This document shows positions 50,401 to 58,925 of a stretch of DNA of 64,000 nucleotides, piece after piece. Below the pieces are notes generated by a model. It was not told the origin of the DNA, made no database searches, and saw nothing but the letters and a program-made list of their open reading frames with translations. Position numbers and translations under genes: made by a program. The stretch is taken from NCBI GenBank assembly GCA_036501625.1, contig DASXZY010000008.1:62001-126000 (forward strand), read 5' to 3'. This stretch comes from Palsa-1400 sp036501625 (GTDB lineage: Bacteria > Verrucomicrobiota > Verrucomicrobiia > Limisphaerales > Palsa-1400). The first letter of the stretch is position 1, and the number at the start of each line of letters is the position of its first letter.

Positions 50401-53203
50401 CGAAGGCACGCCGCAAACGTTGCACGCGGGCGGGTCGGGCACGCTGGCTCTTTCGGGGAACAATTCCTATGGCCCGGCGGCGGCGGGCACGGTCGGAACG
50501 ACTTTGACGGGCGGCACATTGCAAGTCGGCAGCGGCGCCGCCTTGGGCGCGGGCGATTTGGCGATCAACGGCAGCAGCACGCTGCAAGCAGGCGCATCGG
50601 TCAGCGTGGCCAATAATATTGACATCGCGCCCGCGGTTAATGCGACGGTCGATACGCAGGCCGCAAGCCTGGCGCTCTTCGGCACGCTCACTGACAGCGG
50701 CAATATCACAAAGACCGGCGCAGGCACGCTGACGCTTGGCGGAAACAATATCAATTATACCGGGACGGCCACCGTCAACGCTGGCACTCTCAGCGTTTCT
50801 TCCGATGCAAATCTCGGCGCGGAATCGACACTTGTCCTCAATGGCGGCGGTTTGGCGGGCGCCGGCTCGGTTACGCTCACCCGCGATGTTAATATTGGGC
50901 TTGCCCTCGGTGCCGTGGGAACCAACGCCTATCTGGACGCGGTTGGCAGCGCCGACCTGCTCCAAATCAATGGCGCCATCGGCTCCGCGGGCAACACGGG
51001 CCTCAACAATCTGACCATCAATGGCCACGGCGGCGCCGGCACGGTGGAATTGCTGGGGGCGGATTCGTTTGATGGAACGACCGTCGTGGCTGGCGGCCTG
51101 GTGGATGTGGCCAATTCGGGCGCGTTGCAAAACAGCCTGGTGGACTACGATCATCAAGGCGGCGGCATGGTCTTTGACTTCAGCCTCGTAGCGGCCACCT
51201 TTGGCGGGTTTAGCGGCGGCCAGGACCTGGCGCTGACCAATGAGGGCGGCGCCGGAATGACCCTGACCGTCGGCGGCGACAACCTGAGCACGGTTTATTC
51301 CGGCAACTTCACCGACGGCGGCTTTGGCGGCGCGCTGATTAAAGATGGCTCCGGCACGCTCACTTTGACAGGCAACGATAGTTACACAGGCACGACCACC
51401 GTCAACGGCGGCGTGCTGGAACTTCCAACCGGCGCGGTTCTCAATGTGGGCACGCTCGCGGGTGGCAGCTATTTGATTGACGGAGGAACTCTGTCCAACG
51501 CCCCAACCACCGTTAACAGCCTGGCCCAAATCAATCATGCGTTGTGGGAAACTGCCGGCGCGGTCACGCTGGGCGAAGTCACTCAAGCCAACAACGACGC
51601 ATTTCAAATCCAGATCAACGGCGGAATCTTCTCCACTCCGAATCTGGCCCTGGGCCGTTCTTTCAATTATGGCGCCACCGCGCCGGGCGCGGCCACGCCC
51701 ATCGCGGCGCAGACGGCCAACGGATTCTGGGTCAATTCCACCAATACCCTCTCGCCGGCCCAGGTCTATTTGGGCCAGATGACCATCGGCATCACGGCCG
51801 CCAATTCCTCCACCTCCTTCCGTCTCGATGCTGGCAGCGTGACGGTGACCAATGAGGTCCTGCTGGGCGACACCTCGAACACCCGCTACGATGTCATGCA
51901 AATCAACGGCGGCAACTTCACCAACCTGGACATGAGCAACGGCCTCACCATGAGCATCAATGACGGCGCCAACGGCAACAATTCCGAATTATATTTGTCA
52001 GGCGGCACAACCTATTTGAACATTCTCAACTTCGGCTCAATGCTTGACGCGGTCGGCGGCACAGCGGTGGTCATTATCACCAATTCCAGCCTTTACATGG
52101 GCGCCGGCGGCATCGATATATCCAACGACGCCGGCCTCGATGCTGTCATTTACCTGGAGACGGGCATCCTGGGCGCGGCCGCGAACTGGTCCAGCGCGGT
52201 CAACGGAGATGGCCTCTCCTCCGGCTTCCTGTTGGGCCTGGCGGGGAACAGTTTCACCATCCAGGCGGCCGACCCCAACAACGTCCCCTATGACATTTCT
52301 TTGACTGGCAGCCTGGGCGGGCCGGGAAATCTGGTCAAGACTGGCGGCGGCATTCTCACATTGGGCGGGCTGAACGTTTGGACGGGCACAACCACCGTCA
52401 GCGACGGCACGCTCGCGCTGTCGGGCGATGGCGCAACCACGGGAGTGCTTCTGGACTCAACCAGTGTCAATGTTTTCGCGCCCGGAGTCATCAACGTCGC
52501 CGGATTGACGAACGATACGCTGCACCTCGGCGATGCCATCGCGGGCCAGGGACCGCAAGCATTGACCGGCTCCGGCCTCGTCAGCGGCAATGTGGTGATC
52601 GGAACCTCTGGCACCCTCGCGCCGGGCAGCGCCGCTGGCGGTTCCGCCACGTTAACCATTTCCGGCAATCTGACCAATTCCGGCGCCTTGGCGCTTAAGG
52701 TCGGCCACCCAGGCACGGGCGCAACCAATGACAGCATCGCGGCCCAATCCATCTCCAACACCCCCGGCTCGACCCTGACCGTGGTGCAGGGCGCGAATGA
52801 CCTCATCACCGGCGATTCATTCAAGCTGTTCAACATCGCCGGAAACGCCGGCCTGTCCGCCATCAGCAACGCCATCTTGACGCTGCCGGCCAACGCCCCA
52901 ATCAGCGGCGTCGCTTACGTGTGGAACACGAACAACCTCGCCATCAACGGCACAATCTCATTAACCAGCGGCGCCAGCAGCATTCCAACCGCCTCGACGA
53001 ACCTGGCCTTCAGCGTGTCAGGCGGAGTACTGCACCTGTCTTGGCCGGCCAATTATCTAGGCTGGTCGTTGCAGAGCAATTCCATAAGCCTCTCCGCCAC
53101 CAATGACTGGATTACGATTCCCGGCTCCTCCGGCGTCACCAGCGAAAACCTCGCGCTCCCCGCCACCGGAAGCGTCTTCTTCCGCATGGAATTGACCCAT
53201 TAA
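47453..53203 (+). CDS. Giant autotransporter-associated beta-strand repeat protein
   Basis: About 1916 residues from the ATG at 47453 (MNSTTRILPHLLKSALPCFL), chosen because a signal peptide starts there; an ATG at 47381 adds 24 residues. The mature protein begins TGPDLWTGAGGTANWSLAGNW and contains many passenger-type repeats, for instance GSGTLTLTGNDSYTGTTTVN, ITKTGAGTLTLGGNN and VKTGGGILTLGGLNVWTGTT, forming a long beta-helix. A second NNVDGLWSAAANWSPNRVP-type segment occurs in the middle. It ends in a short C-terminal domain (LHLSWPANYLGWSLQSNSI) without a beta-barrel translocator, so export is probably by another route. Surface adhesin or matrix protein by inference. Confidence 0.87.
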   Translation: MNSTTRILPHLLKSALPCFLLIVCRLASAGTGPDLWTGAGGTANWSLAGNWDPASSNTPPASGDTPAFGTVGAGGAALNNDISGGSYLGLQFDTGAPSFILNGDPISTTGGIFDNSTNLQTINFGIVLSNASHSLFSTNGGLLVINGMISDAGQGCGITLSGWGTVSLGETNDFTGATTINAGTLELDFDSLSASSGGMLSNNIINIGSPLSFGGGTLDVNGSTLVLGAGFDTTNTQSFDNTTFAAGNSMITFSGGTNATLELGALAETLGATVVINGVATIGAGNVPVPAAGTITTSVAGAGPIGLLWGTSTLSGYATVGAYDWAATLNGTIVGGSQVPGFYTSYSGGNNAIAGNADIAGSSGSHNTDSGVSMRFNTPAPITFNLTSIVDGAGILVTPNVGPNNIILTAASGQSYEGDRSGNNRAWVFWQNNTNALVILNAPVTDTKSSTDASVQSGPGTMVYLNTAQPSYSLATYLNGGVAEVNSDTELGTATLGSTVYLNGGTVLGSASMTLDSAGTARRPFAIGLAGGGLAAVSNTTLIVDGLITNAGATAGPLAIGIPGSSANGFITGLVPGTGANTPNAATNATGTVVLSGSNAYAGGTILYSGTLNFNSASLGTGGITFSGGTLQWASGTATDVSAQTVAIDAGGGTMDLGGQTVTLANTIGMSGRGSLTVTNGTLILGAGNTYAGGTAVGSGATLIARNSSGSATGSGAVTVQSGGTLEGPGAISGAVTTLPGGSFNPGGSGVGTATVGSLTLSAGSVYDIDFSGGANSQIVVANSSGLVINGGAFNLAGLSAPGTYNLIQYSGAVGGSGLDATWTSSSDANPHLVSPDQAFLYSFALNGGFLTVTVAPNLSAIISDWTNNVDGLWSAAANWSPNRVPHSPGDAATFGASASLRTVTLDADETVGALSFTNANSFVIAGSTTTLTLDNSGAPVSVAVTGGAANAIHTGVSLNSPFQVSSSAGAALAISGSVSNAAEGTPQTLHAGGSGTLALSGNNSYGPAAAGTVGTTLTGGTLQVGSGAALGAGDLAINGSSTLQAGASVSVANNIDIAPAVNATVDTQAASLALFGTLTDSGNITKTGAGTLTLGGNNINYTGTATVNAGTLSVSSDANLGAESTLVLNGGGLAGAGSVTLTRDVNIGLALGAVGTNAYLDAVGSADLLQINGAIGSAGNTGLNNLTINGHGGAGTVELLGADSFDGTTVVAGGLVDVANSGALQNSLVDYDHQGGGMVFDFSLVAATFGGFSGGQDLALTNEGGAGMTLTVGGDNLSTVYSGNFTDGGFGGALIKDGSGTLTLTGNDSYTGTTTVNGGVLELPTGAVLNVGTLAGGSYLIDGGTLSNAPTTVNSLAQINHALWETAGAVTLGEVTQANNDAFQIQINGGIFSTPNLALGRSFNYGATAPGAATPIAAQTANGFWVNSTNTLSPAQVYLGQMTIGITAANSSTSFRLDAGSVTVTNEVLLGDTSNTRYDVMQINGGNFTNLDMSNGLTMSINDGANGNNSELYLSGGTTYLNILNFGSMLDAVGGTAVVIITNSSLYMGAGGIDISNDAGLDAVIYLETGILGAAANWSSAVNGDGLSSGFLLGLAGNSFTIQAADPNNVPYDISLTGSLGGPGNLVKTGGGILTLGGLNVWTGTTTVSDGTLALSGDGATTGVLLDSTSVNVFAPGVINVAGLTNDTLHLGDAIAGQGPQALTGSGLVSGNVVIGTSGTLAPGSAAGGSATLTISGNLTNSGALALKVGHPGTGATNDSIAAQSISNTPGSTLTVVQGANDLITGDSFKLFNIAGNAGLSAISNAILTLPANAPISGVAYVWNTNNLAINGTISLTSGASSIPTASTNLAFSVSGGVLHLSWPANYLGWSLQSNSISLSATNDWITIPGSSGVTSENLALPATGSVFFRMELTH

Positions 53204-53222
53204 AAAAGGGGAACACTGCGCC

Positions 53223-53256
53223 CCCCGCGTTCTGGGAAGGACGCGGGGTCTTTTTT
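53223..53256 (+). terminator. Rho-independent terminator after the autotransporter-repeat gene
   Basis: Perfect 8-bp stem CCCCGCGT (53223-53230) / ACGCGGGG (53241-53248), a 10-nt loop and a T-rich tail TCTTTTTT. It lies 20 nt after the stop codon. Confidence 0.9.
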
Positions 53257-53623
53257 ATCCGAGGAGCGGAAGTCCCCGCCTTTTCCAGCAATCCGGCGCC
53301 AACGCAGTTCCAGATGAAAAAATGGATTGTTAGATTGATAATTACTTGCTCTGACTGCTCCGCGGCCGATGATTAATATACGAACAGCGGTTCGTATATT
53401 GAAACCAGTCTCCGACTGAAACCGAGGGGAGGCAGGTTCTCAGAGTCAGCCGGCCTATCCTCCGAGCCAAGTTGCAAGGCACCCTTTTATGCCTCCTCCG
53501 TTAGGAAAGGCAACTCACAGCAACCACATTGAGCGCGAGTATGTGGCAATGAATAAGTATCGTTAAAATTCAACCTTTGGAACAGAGGGCGGCGCGTGGC
53601 CCCCCCCAATGGCCTGTCAACTT
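53257..53623. other. Noncoding stretch with inverted repeats, unidentified
   Basis: About 370 bp with no supportable gene. It contains a perfect inverted repeat (listed separately), CAGTC/GACTG and AGGC/GCCT short hairpins, a GAAACC direct repeat flanking AGTCTCCGACT, and a CCACAT/ATGTGG hairpin, over about 53400-53560. The end of the minus-strand response regulator lies at 53624. It could encode a structured RNA; no known riboswitch or RNA family is recognised. Confidence 0.45.
53375..53400. repeat. Perfect 11-bp inverted repeat with 4-nt loop
   Basis: AATATACGAAC (53375-53385) and GTTCGTATATT (53390-53400) are exact complements around AGCG. It looks like an operator or a hairpin. AT-rich ends argue against a terminator because no T-tract follows. 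Confidence 0.65.
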
Positions 53624-54301
53624 TTAATTAACCGACCGGAAATCGCCCGCCTTGGCCGCGGCAGATGCGGACCATCCCTGGTTCAAATGCTTGGCCACGG
53701 CTTCCGTGCGGGAGCGGACGTGAAGTTTTTCGTAAATGTGCCGAATGTGGGTGTGGACGGTCGCGTAGGTCAAGCGCAGCATGTCGGCAATTTCCTTGTA
53801 TAAATAGCCTTTGGCCAATAGGTCCAGGACTTCGACCTCTCGCGGCGAAAGAGCGATTTCCTCGCGCGGCCTTTCGGCGGTCCGCTGGAAGGATTGCACG
53901 ATCTTGCGCGCGATGTGGCTGCTCATGGGCGACCCGCCCCCGTGCACGTCGGTGATGGCGGCCAGCAACTCGGACGGCGGCGTCTGCTTGAGCAAATAGC
54001 CGGTGGCCCCGGCGGCGAGGGCGTTGAAGATGTGCTCGGTGTTTTGGTATACTGTCAGCATGATGATTTGCGTCCCGCCGGCCAAAGGTTTCAGGCGGCG
54101 GACGCACTCGACCCCGCTCAGGCCGGTCAGGTTGATGTCCATCAACACGACATTGGGCGGCGCCTTGGGAATCTGCGCGAGGGCTTCTTCGCCGCTGGCG
54201 TGCTGGCTGGCGCAGCGATACCCCGGCGAACTGTCAATCAAACGGGCTAGGCTCGCGCGGACTTCCGGGTCGTCCTCCACGATGGAAACGGAAATTTTCA
54301 T
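53624..54301 (-). CDS. NarL/LuxR-family response regulator
   Basis: 225 residues: receiver with phospho-acceptor Asp55 (PNVVLMDINLTGLSGVECVR), switch Thr and Lys (IIMLTVYQN; YLLKQTPPSELL), and a LuxR HTH (LSPREVEVLDLLAKGYLYKE ... VHTHIRHIYEKLHVRSR). It begins 26 nt after the propeller-type kinase, with which it must pair. It is homologous to the regulator at 32596 and shares the same gene order. Confidence 0.93.
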   Translation of the reverse strand: MKISVSIVEDDPEVRASLARLIDSSPGYRCASQHASGEEALAQIPKAPPNVVLMDINLTGLSGVECVRRLKPLAGGTQIIMLTVYQNTEHIFNALAAGATGYLLKQTPPSELLAAITDVHGGGSPMSSHIARKIVQSFQRTAERPREEIALSPREVEVLDLLAKGYLYKEIADMLRLTYATVHTHIRHIYEKLHVRSRTEAVAKHLNQGWSASAAAKAGDFRSVN

Positions 54302-54327
54302 GCTGGCTCGTTGATCATCCTCAAACT

Positions 54328-57300
54328 CTAATGGCCGGCCCCGTTCTGGCCAATCGCCACTATTGGCGATGCAAACTCCTTGAGTTGAATGGCCATCTCA
54401 ACGCGCATTCCCTGCCCCGGCGCGCTGCGCATGGTGCAGCGGCCGCCCACGCTGTGCAGCCGCTTTTTCAAATTGGGCAGCCCCGAACCATTGGCCAGCC
54501 GATCCTGCCCGTTGGCCGCGGGGCCGTTGCCGTTGCCGTTCCCGCGGCAGCCGCGCCCGTTGTCCTCGACGATCAGCGTGCAGCCGGTTCCCTCGACCCG
54601 CAAACGCAGCCAGACTTCCGTCGCTTGCGCATGTTTGACCACGTTGTTGAGCGCCTCCTTGACCGCCAGGAAAAGATGATAGCGCGTCTCAGCCTCAATG
54701 CGCCGCACCGGCAAGTCCGCCGGCACATCCATCCGGCAGCGAATGCCCGCCACCCGCAAAAAATCCTCCGCGTAGGCCGACACATAATCGATCAGGCCGT
54801 TGAGCGTGTCGTGCTGCGGATCGACCGCCCAGACGATCTCATCCATCGCGCGGGTCAATTGCCGGGCGGCGCGGGAAATGCGCTCCAATTGCTCACCGGT
54901 ATCGGCTGGTTCGCGCCGCGCCAGTTCGCTCAAAAGCGTGATCTGCGTCAGCCCAGCGCCGAGATCGTCGTGGATGTCCTGGGCGATGCGCGCGCGGTCG
55001 CGCTCGATGGCGTGCTGCTGCTCCATCCGGGCTAGTTCGCGACGGTATTTGCGCGCGACAGCCAGTCGCACGAGGCCCGCGCCGCCGCCCAAAATGCCCG
55101 CGCCGGCCGCCGCCAGAAACCACCACGTTTGGTAAAAGTGCGGCTGCACGGTGAGTTCCAGCGCGGCCCCTTTCTCGTTCCAGACGCCCGCGCTGTTGCA
55201 GGCCGCCACGTGGAATCGGTAATGGTTCGGCGCGAGATTTCCATAATGCGCCGTGCGCCGCGTATCCGCGTCCACCCAATCAGTATCGAACCCTTCAAGC
55301 TGATAACGAAAACGCGTTTTGTCCGGCGCATCGAACGTCAGCGCGGTAAAACGAAATCCAAATTGTTTGTGGCCGGGTGGGATAATCAGGCTGCCCCCGC
55401 GCAGGGCCAGCGGCTCGCCGTCGGCATCGACTTCCTCAATCACCACGCGCGCGGGGCCGGCCTGCGCCGACAATTCGTCCGGCTGAATGGAAACGACGCC
55501 TTTGACCGTCGCGAACCAAAGCCGGCCGTCGTGCCCAGCCCAGCAGGCGGGCTGGTAGCCGTCGGCGAATTCCAGCGTCGGCAGCCCATCGAGCCGCCCG
55601 TAGGTGACATAATCAACCGATTTCGCCTTGCCCTCGGCGCAGGCGTTGAGGCTGGCCTTGGTCGCGCAAAAAAGCCCGCGATGCGTGCCCAGCCACAGGC
55701 GCCCTTGATGGTCCTGGACGATCTGCCCGATCACATCCGCGTAAAATCCCTGCTTGGCCGAAATGCGCTGGAATTGGCCGTTCTCAAAGCGCAGCAATCC
55801 GCCGCGAAACGTCCCGGCCCACACCACTCCGCCGCGATCAGCCAGCAGGGATAAAATTGGCTGCCCGGCCAGGCCGTCGTCCGGTCGGAAGGCTTGCAAA
55901 TGATTCGTCTCGCAACGATAAAGCGCGCCGTCATCGCTCCCGCACCAGACCGTGCCGCTCGAATCTTCCGCCAGCGCGCGCACGGCCGACAGCGGCAAGC
56001 CGTCCGCCGGGCCAAAGGCGCGCCGCGCTCCCGCCTGCCACCAGGAAAGGCCCGTTTTGCCGCCAATCCAAACACGCCCCGCGTGATCGGTCAAAATAGC
56101 CTTGACGCCGTGCGCCTCCCACGAGGCCGGCCTCGCGGCGCCATCCTTGAATTCGAGCAGGTTTTCCTCGCCCGCGCTGAGCCAAAGCCCGCCATCGGGC
56201 CTTGGGCACAACGAAAAAACAAAATCGTCCGCCGTGCTCTGCCCGACGGCAAAGGAAGCGAGCATGCCGCCACTCCAGCGGCACAAACCGCCGCCGCCAG
56301 TTCCAATCCAAATCGCGCCATCACGAGTTTCACAAACAGACAACGCGGAACGCGCGTATGGCCCCGCCGGCAGTCCCACAACCTGAAACCGCCGGTCGCG
56401 CAAACGCGCAAGCCCGCCCCGGTCCGTCCCCAGCCAGATGCCGCCATCCCGGCCCTCAAACCAGGCGCCGACGCGGTCGCCAGGCAGGCCGTTCTTCATG
56501 GTCAGCCGCAGAAAACGGCCATCGCTTGTAATGTGGAACACGCCGTTCCCGTAATGGTTAAACCAAACGCCCCCTTGCCGGTCTTCGTGCGCGCCCATCC
56601 CCCGCCCGCCCCCCCTGCGCATCAAACCTCGCCAGCCGCTGGCCTCGGCGACCCACCGGCGGCCATCCTGTTTGCGCAACCGGTCGCCCGCCAGCGCCCA
56701 CACGGCGCCATTTTCGGTTGGCAGGAGCAAGTTTGGCTCAAAGGGCTCCTCGGCATTCGCCGGAGTGCGGTCCACGAACTTCGCGCCATTCCAAAAACCG
56801 ATGAAATTAACGGCCCCGGCCCAAATCCGCCCGCTGGCATCGGCGGACACTGTGGCAACATGGGCTGGCAATCCGCCGTTGCCCGGCAATTCCATGAAAA
56901 CATCCCGTGTGAAACGGATAATGCGCCCATCGCGGGAGAGGAACCACAAGACGCCATCAGCGCCGGCGCATTGAAAAATCGGGCGCGCGCCTTGCGGCGG
57001 GTCCTTGGAAGTCCAAACCGTCTTTTCGCCATCGGCAGTGCGCCGCAGAACGGACCCAAACTGGGTCACAAAATCATCCTCGTTGCTGGAGGAATAGGCC
57101 AGCGTGGTGTGGAGATCAAAACCGCTCTCGTCGGTCCATTCCGCCCGAAACACGCCATCGCGGTATGAGGTCAGCGACCCGCGATACGTGTTGATCCACA
57201 GCGTTCCATTGGCATCGACCGCCAATCCCTGAATGCGTGCGTGGCGCAAAGCGGGGGTGGTGAGCGGGTCAAACGTCACGAAACTGGTTCCATCGAAGCG

Positions 57301-57507
57301 CGCCAGCCCGTTGTAAGTTCCTACCCATAAATAACCGTCGGGCGTTTGCGTAATCGAAGTGACGGTGCTGTTGGGCAGGCCGTCGGCAGTGTCCCAGACA
57401 TCGATCAGCGGGTCCGAGGGCGGCACCTCCGCGCAAGCGGCGGCCATGAGGAGGAAAAGAGCCAGTCCTCCCGCCGTCGCGCGGAACGCGGAGCGATCTT
57501 GGAACAT
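54328..57507 (-). CDS. Two-component sensor kinase with periplasmic beta-propeller and Y_Y_Y domain
   Basis: About 1059 residues from the ATG at 57507 (MFQDRSAFRATAGGLALFLL), which begins a signal peptide. Periplasmic part: two seven-bladed Reg_prop propellers built of repeats such as ITQTPDGYLWVGTYNGLARF, LAVDANGTLWINTYRGSL and LAEDSSGTVWCGSDDGALYR, then a Y_Y_Y domain (FRYQLEGFDTDWVDADTRRT). A membrane helix (LAAAGAGILGGGAGLVRLAV) follows, then HisKA_3 with His in RIAQDIHDDLGAGLTQI and HATPase with IVEDNGRGC. This is the extracellular-ligand architecture of glycan-sensing kinases in Bacteroidetes and Verrucomicrobia. Unlike HTCS hybrids the regulator is a separate gene. Confidence 0.93.
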   Translation of the reverse strand: MFQDRSAFRATAGGLALFLLMAAACAEVPPSDPLIDVWDTADGLPNSTVTSITQTPDGYLWVGTYNGLARFDGTSFVTFDPLTTPALRHARIQGLAVDANGTLWINTYRGSLTSYRDGVFRAEWTDESGFDLHTTLAYSSSNEDDFVTQFGSVLRRTADGEKTVWTSKDPPQGARPIFQCAGADGVLWFLSRDGRIIRFTRDVFMELPGNGGLPAHVATVSADASGRIWAGAVNFIGFWNGAKFVDRTPANAEEPFEPNLLLPTENGAVWALAGDRLRKQDGRRWVAEASGWRGLMRRGGGRGMGAHEDRQGGVWFNHYGNGVFHITSDGRFLRLTMKNGLPGDRVGAWFEGRDGGIWLGTDRGGLARLRDRRFQVVGLPAGPYARSALSVCETRDGAIWIGTGGGGLCRWSGGMLASFAVGQSTADDFVFSLCPRPDGGLWLSAGEENLLEFKDGAARPASWEAHGVKAILTDHAGRVWIGGKTGLSWWQAGARRAFGPADGLPLSAVRALAEDSSGTVWCGSDDGALYRCETNHLQAFRPDDGLAGQPILSLLADRGGVVWAGTFRGGLLRFENGQFQRISAKQGFYADVIGQIVQDHQGRLWLGTHRGLFCATKASLNACAEGKAKSVDYVTYGRLDGLPTLEFADGYQPACWAGHDGRLWFATVKGVVSIQPDELSAQAGPARVVIEEVDADGEPLALRGGSLIIPPGHKQFGFRFTALTFDAPDKTRFRYQLEGFDTDWVDADTRRTAHYGNLAPNHYRFHVAACNSAGVWNEKGAALELTVQPHFYQTWWFLAAAGAGILGGGAGLVRLAVARKYRRELARMEQQHAIERDRARIAQDIHDDLGAGLTQITLLSELARREPADTGEQLERISRAARQLTRAMDEIVWAVDPQHDTLNGLIDYVSAYAEDFLRVAGIRCRMDVPADLPVRRIEAETRYHLFLAVKEALNNVVKHAQATEVWLRLRVEGTGCTLIVEDNGRGCRGNGNGNGPAANGQDRLANGSGLPNLKKRLHSVGGRCTMRSAPGQGMRVEMAIQLKEFASPIVAIGQNGAGH

Positions 57508-57632
57508 GAGACGGAGTCTCGCATGATGGCCTCCGTAATAAAAGTTGTTATTTCGATTATGGCGCGCCCTAAAAATGATGAATTTAGGGCTTGTCGTACG
57601 CTGCAATCTTTGTCACTAGTCTAGGCAACACT

Positions 57633-58925
57633 ATGCGACTCAACAACAAGCTGGTGCGGTTAGGGAGCAATCAAACACAAATTATCGGCCTCGCATCCGC
57701 CCTGGTTCTGGGCGTTATCGGAGGCGCGAAACCTGCCTTTGGCCTGGGCCTGGCCCTGCCCGACCAGGATGCATTCGCCACCGCCCGCGGCAATGCCTTC
57801 ATCGCGACGGCCAATGATCCGTCCGCCATCTTTTATAATCCGGCTGGCATCACCCAATTGGGCGGCTTCAACATTTCCACTGGTGTCTATGGCATTGTCG
57901 ATGGCGACCGCTATTCCGGCCCCAATGGCGGCGTCAATAGCAAAACAATTTGGTCGGCCATCCCGCAGTTTTATTCGACCTACAGCCTCTCCAATTACAA
58001 TTTGACGTTCGGCCTGGGCGCTTTCGCTCCCTACGGATTGCGCATGGAATGGCCTGACAAGGCGCCATTTGTGTCCGCTGGGGAAACCGGGGACATGGAG
58101 TATTTCCGCGGCTCCGCGATTGTTGCCTGGCAGATTACACCCGAACTCTCCGTCGCGGCTGGCCCGTCCTTCAACTACTCGCAGGTGGATTTGAAGGAAA
58201 TTGAGACCTTCGACATCCCATTCGCCCGGCCCGGCCCGGACAATCCCGATACCGTCAATTTCGTCAACCACTATCGCGGAAGCGCGACCGACGTCGGCTA
58301 TACCGCGGGCATCCTGTATCATCCCAGCGAGCATCATTATTTTGGCCTCACCTACCGCAGCGCGACGGAAATGAATTACAACGGGCACGCCACTGATTTG
58401 TCGGCCGGATACCCCTTCCGAGCGAACGTCGCCGCCTCCGCCGATTTTCATTTCCCGGCCACCCTGGGCGGCGGTTATTCATACCGCCCCAACGACAAGT
58501 GGAATTTCGAGGCCGATGTCAATTGGACGGACTGGAGTTCGCTCAAAACGGTGCCGTTGGTTTCATCCTCCCCAGGCGTGCGGGCAGAAGATACGCTGAA
58601 CTTTGATTGGTCGCCCAGTTGGATGGTGGATGCCGGCGTCACGCGTTATTTGCGGAACAACTGGCGCGTCAGCGGCGGCTACATCTATAGCGAGAACTCG
58701 GTCCCGGATCGGAATTTCAACCCGTTGATTCCTGATTCAGACCGGCATATTTTCAGCATCGGGGTGGGAAAGCAATGCGGAAGATTCAGTTGGGACGCGG
58801 CCTATCAATTGGCCTGGGCGCCGTCGCGGACGGTTGGGGGTGACGTCACAGCCGGCGGCACAGCCGGCGGCAAGTATGAGTTTTTGAGCCATGCACTCAC
58901 CATCAACTTTGGCTATCGATTCTGA
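57633..58925 (+). CDS. FadL/OmpP1-family outer-membrane porin
   Basis: 430 residues from the ATG at 57633 with a signal peptide (ASALVLGVIGGAKPAFG). The mature start LGLALPDQDAFATARGNAFI then ATANDPSAIFYNPAGITQLG is the FadL/TodX hatch signature with NPAG. The rest alternates beta strands and ends in an aromatic FGYRF suited to BAM assembly. It transports hydrophobic compounds such as fatty acids or aromatics across the outer membrane. The stop overlaps the next gene by 35 nt. Divergent from the propeller kinase. Confidence 0.92.
   Translation: MRLNNKLVRLGSNQTQIIGLASALVLGVIGGAKPAFGLGLALPDQDAFATARGNAFIATANDPSAIFYNPAGITQLGGFNISTGVYGIVDGDRYSGPNGGVNSKTIWSAIPQFYSTYSLSNYNLTFGLGAFAPYGLRMEWPDKAPFVSAGETGDMEYFRGSAIVAWQITPELSVAAGPSFNYSQVDLKEIETFDIPFARPGPDNPDTVNFVNHYRGSATDVGYTAGILYHPSEHHYFGLTYRSATEMNYNGHATDLSAGYPFRANVAASADFHFPATLGGGYSYRPNDKWNFEADVNWTDWSSLKTVPLVSSSPGVRAEDTLNFDWSPSWMVDAGVTRYLRNNWRVSGGYIYSENSVPDRNFNPLIPDSDRHIFSIGVGKQCGRFSWDAAYQLAWAPSRTVGGDVTAGGTAGGKYEFLSHALTINFGYRF

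Noticed and set aside
50114..51901. Long minus-strand frame of 595 codons
   Set aside because: Shadow of the repetitive, GC-rich autotransporter-repeat gene; no protein-like motifs.
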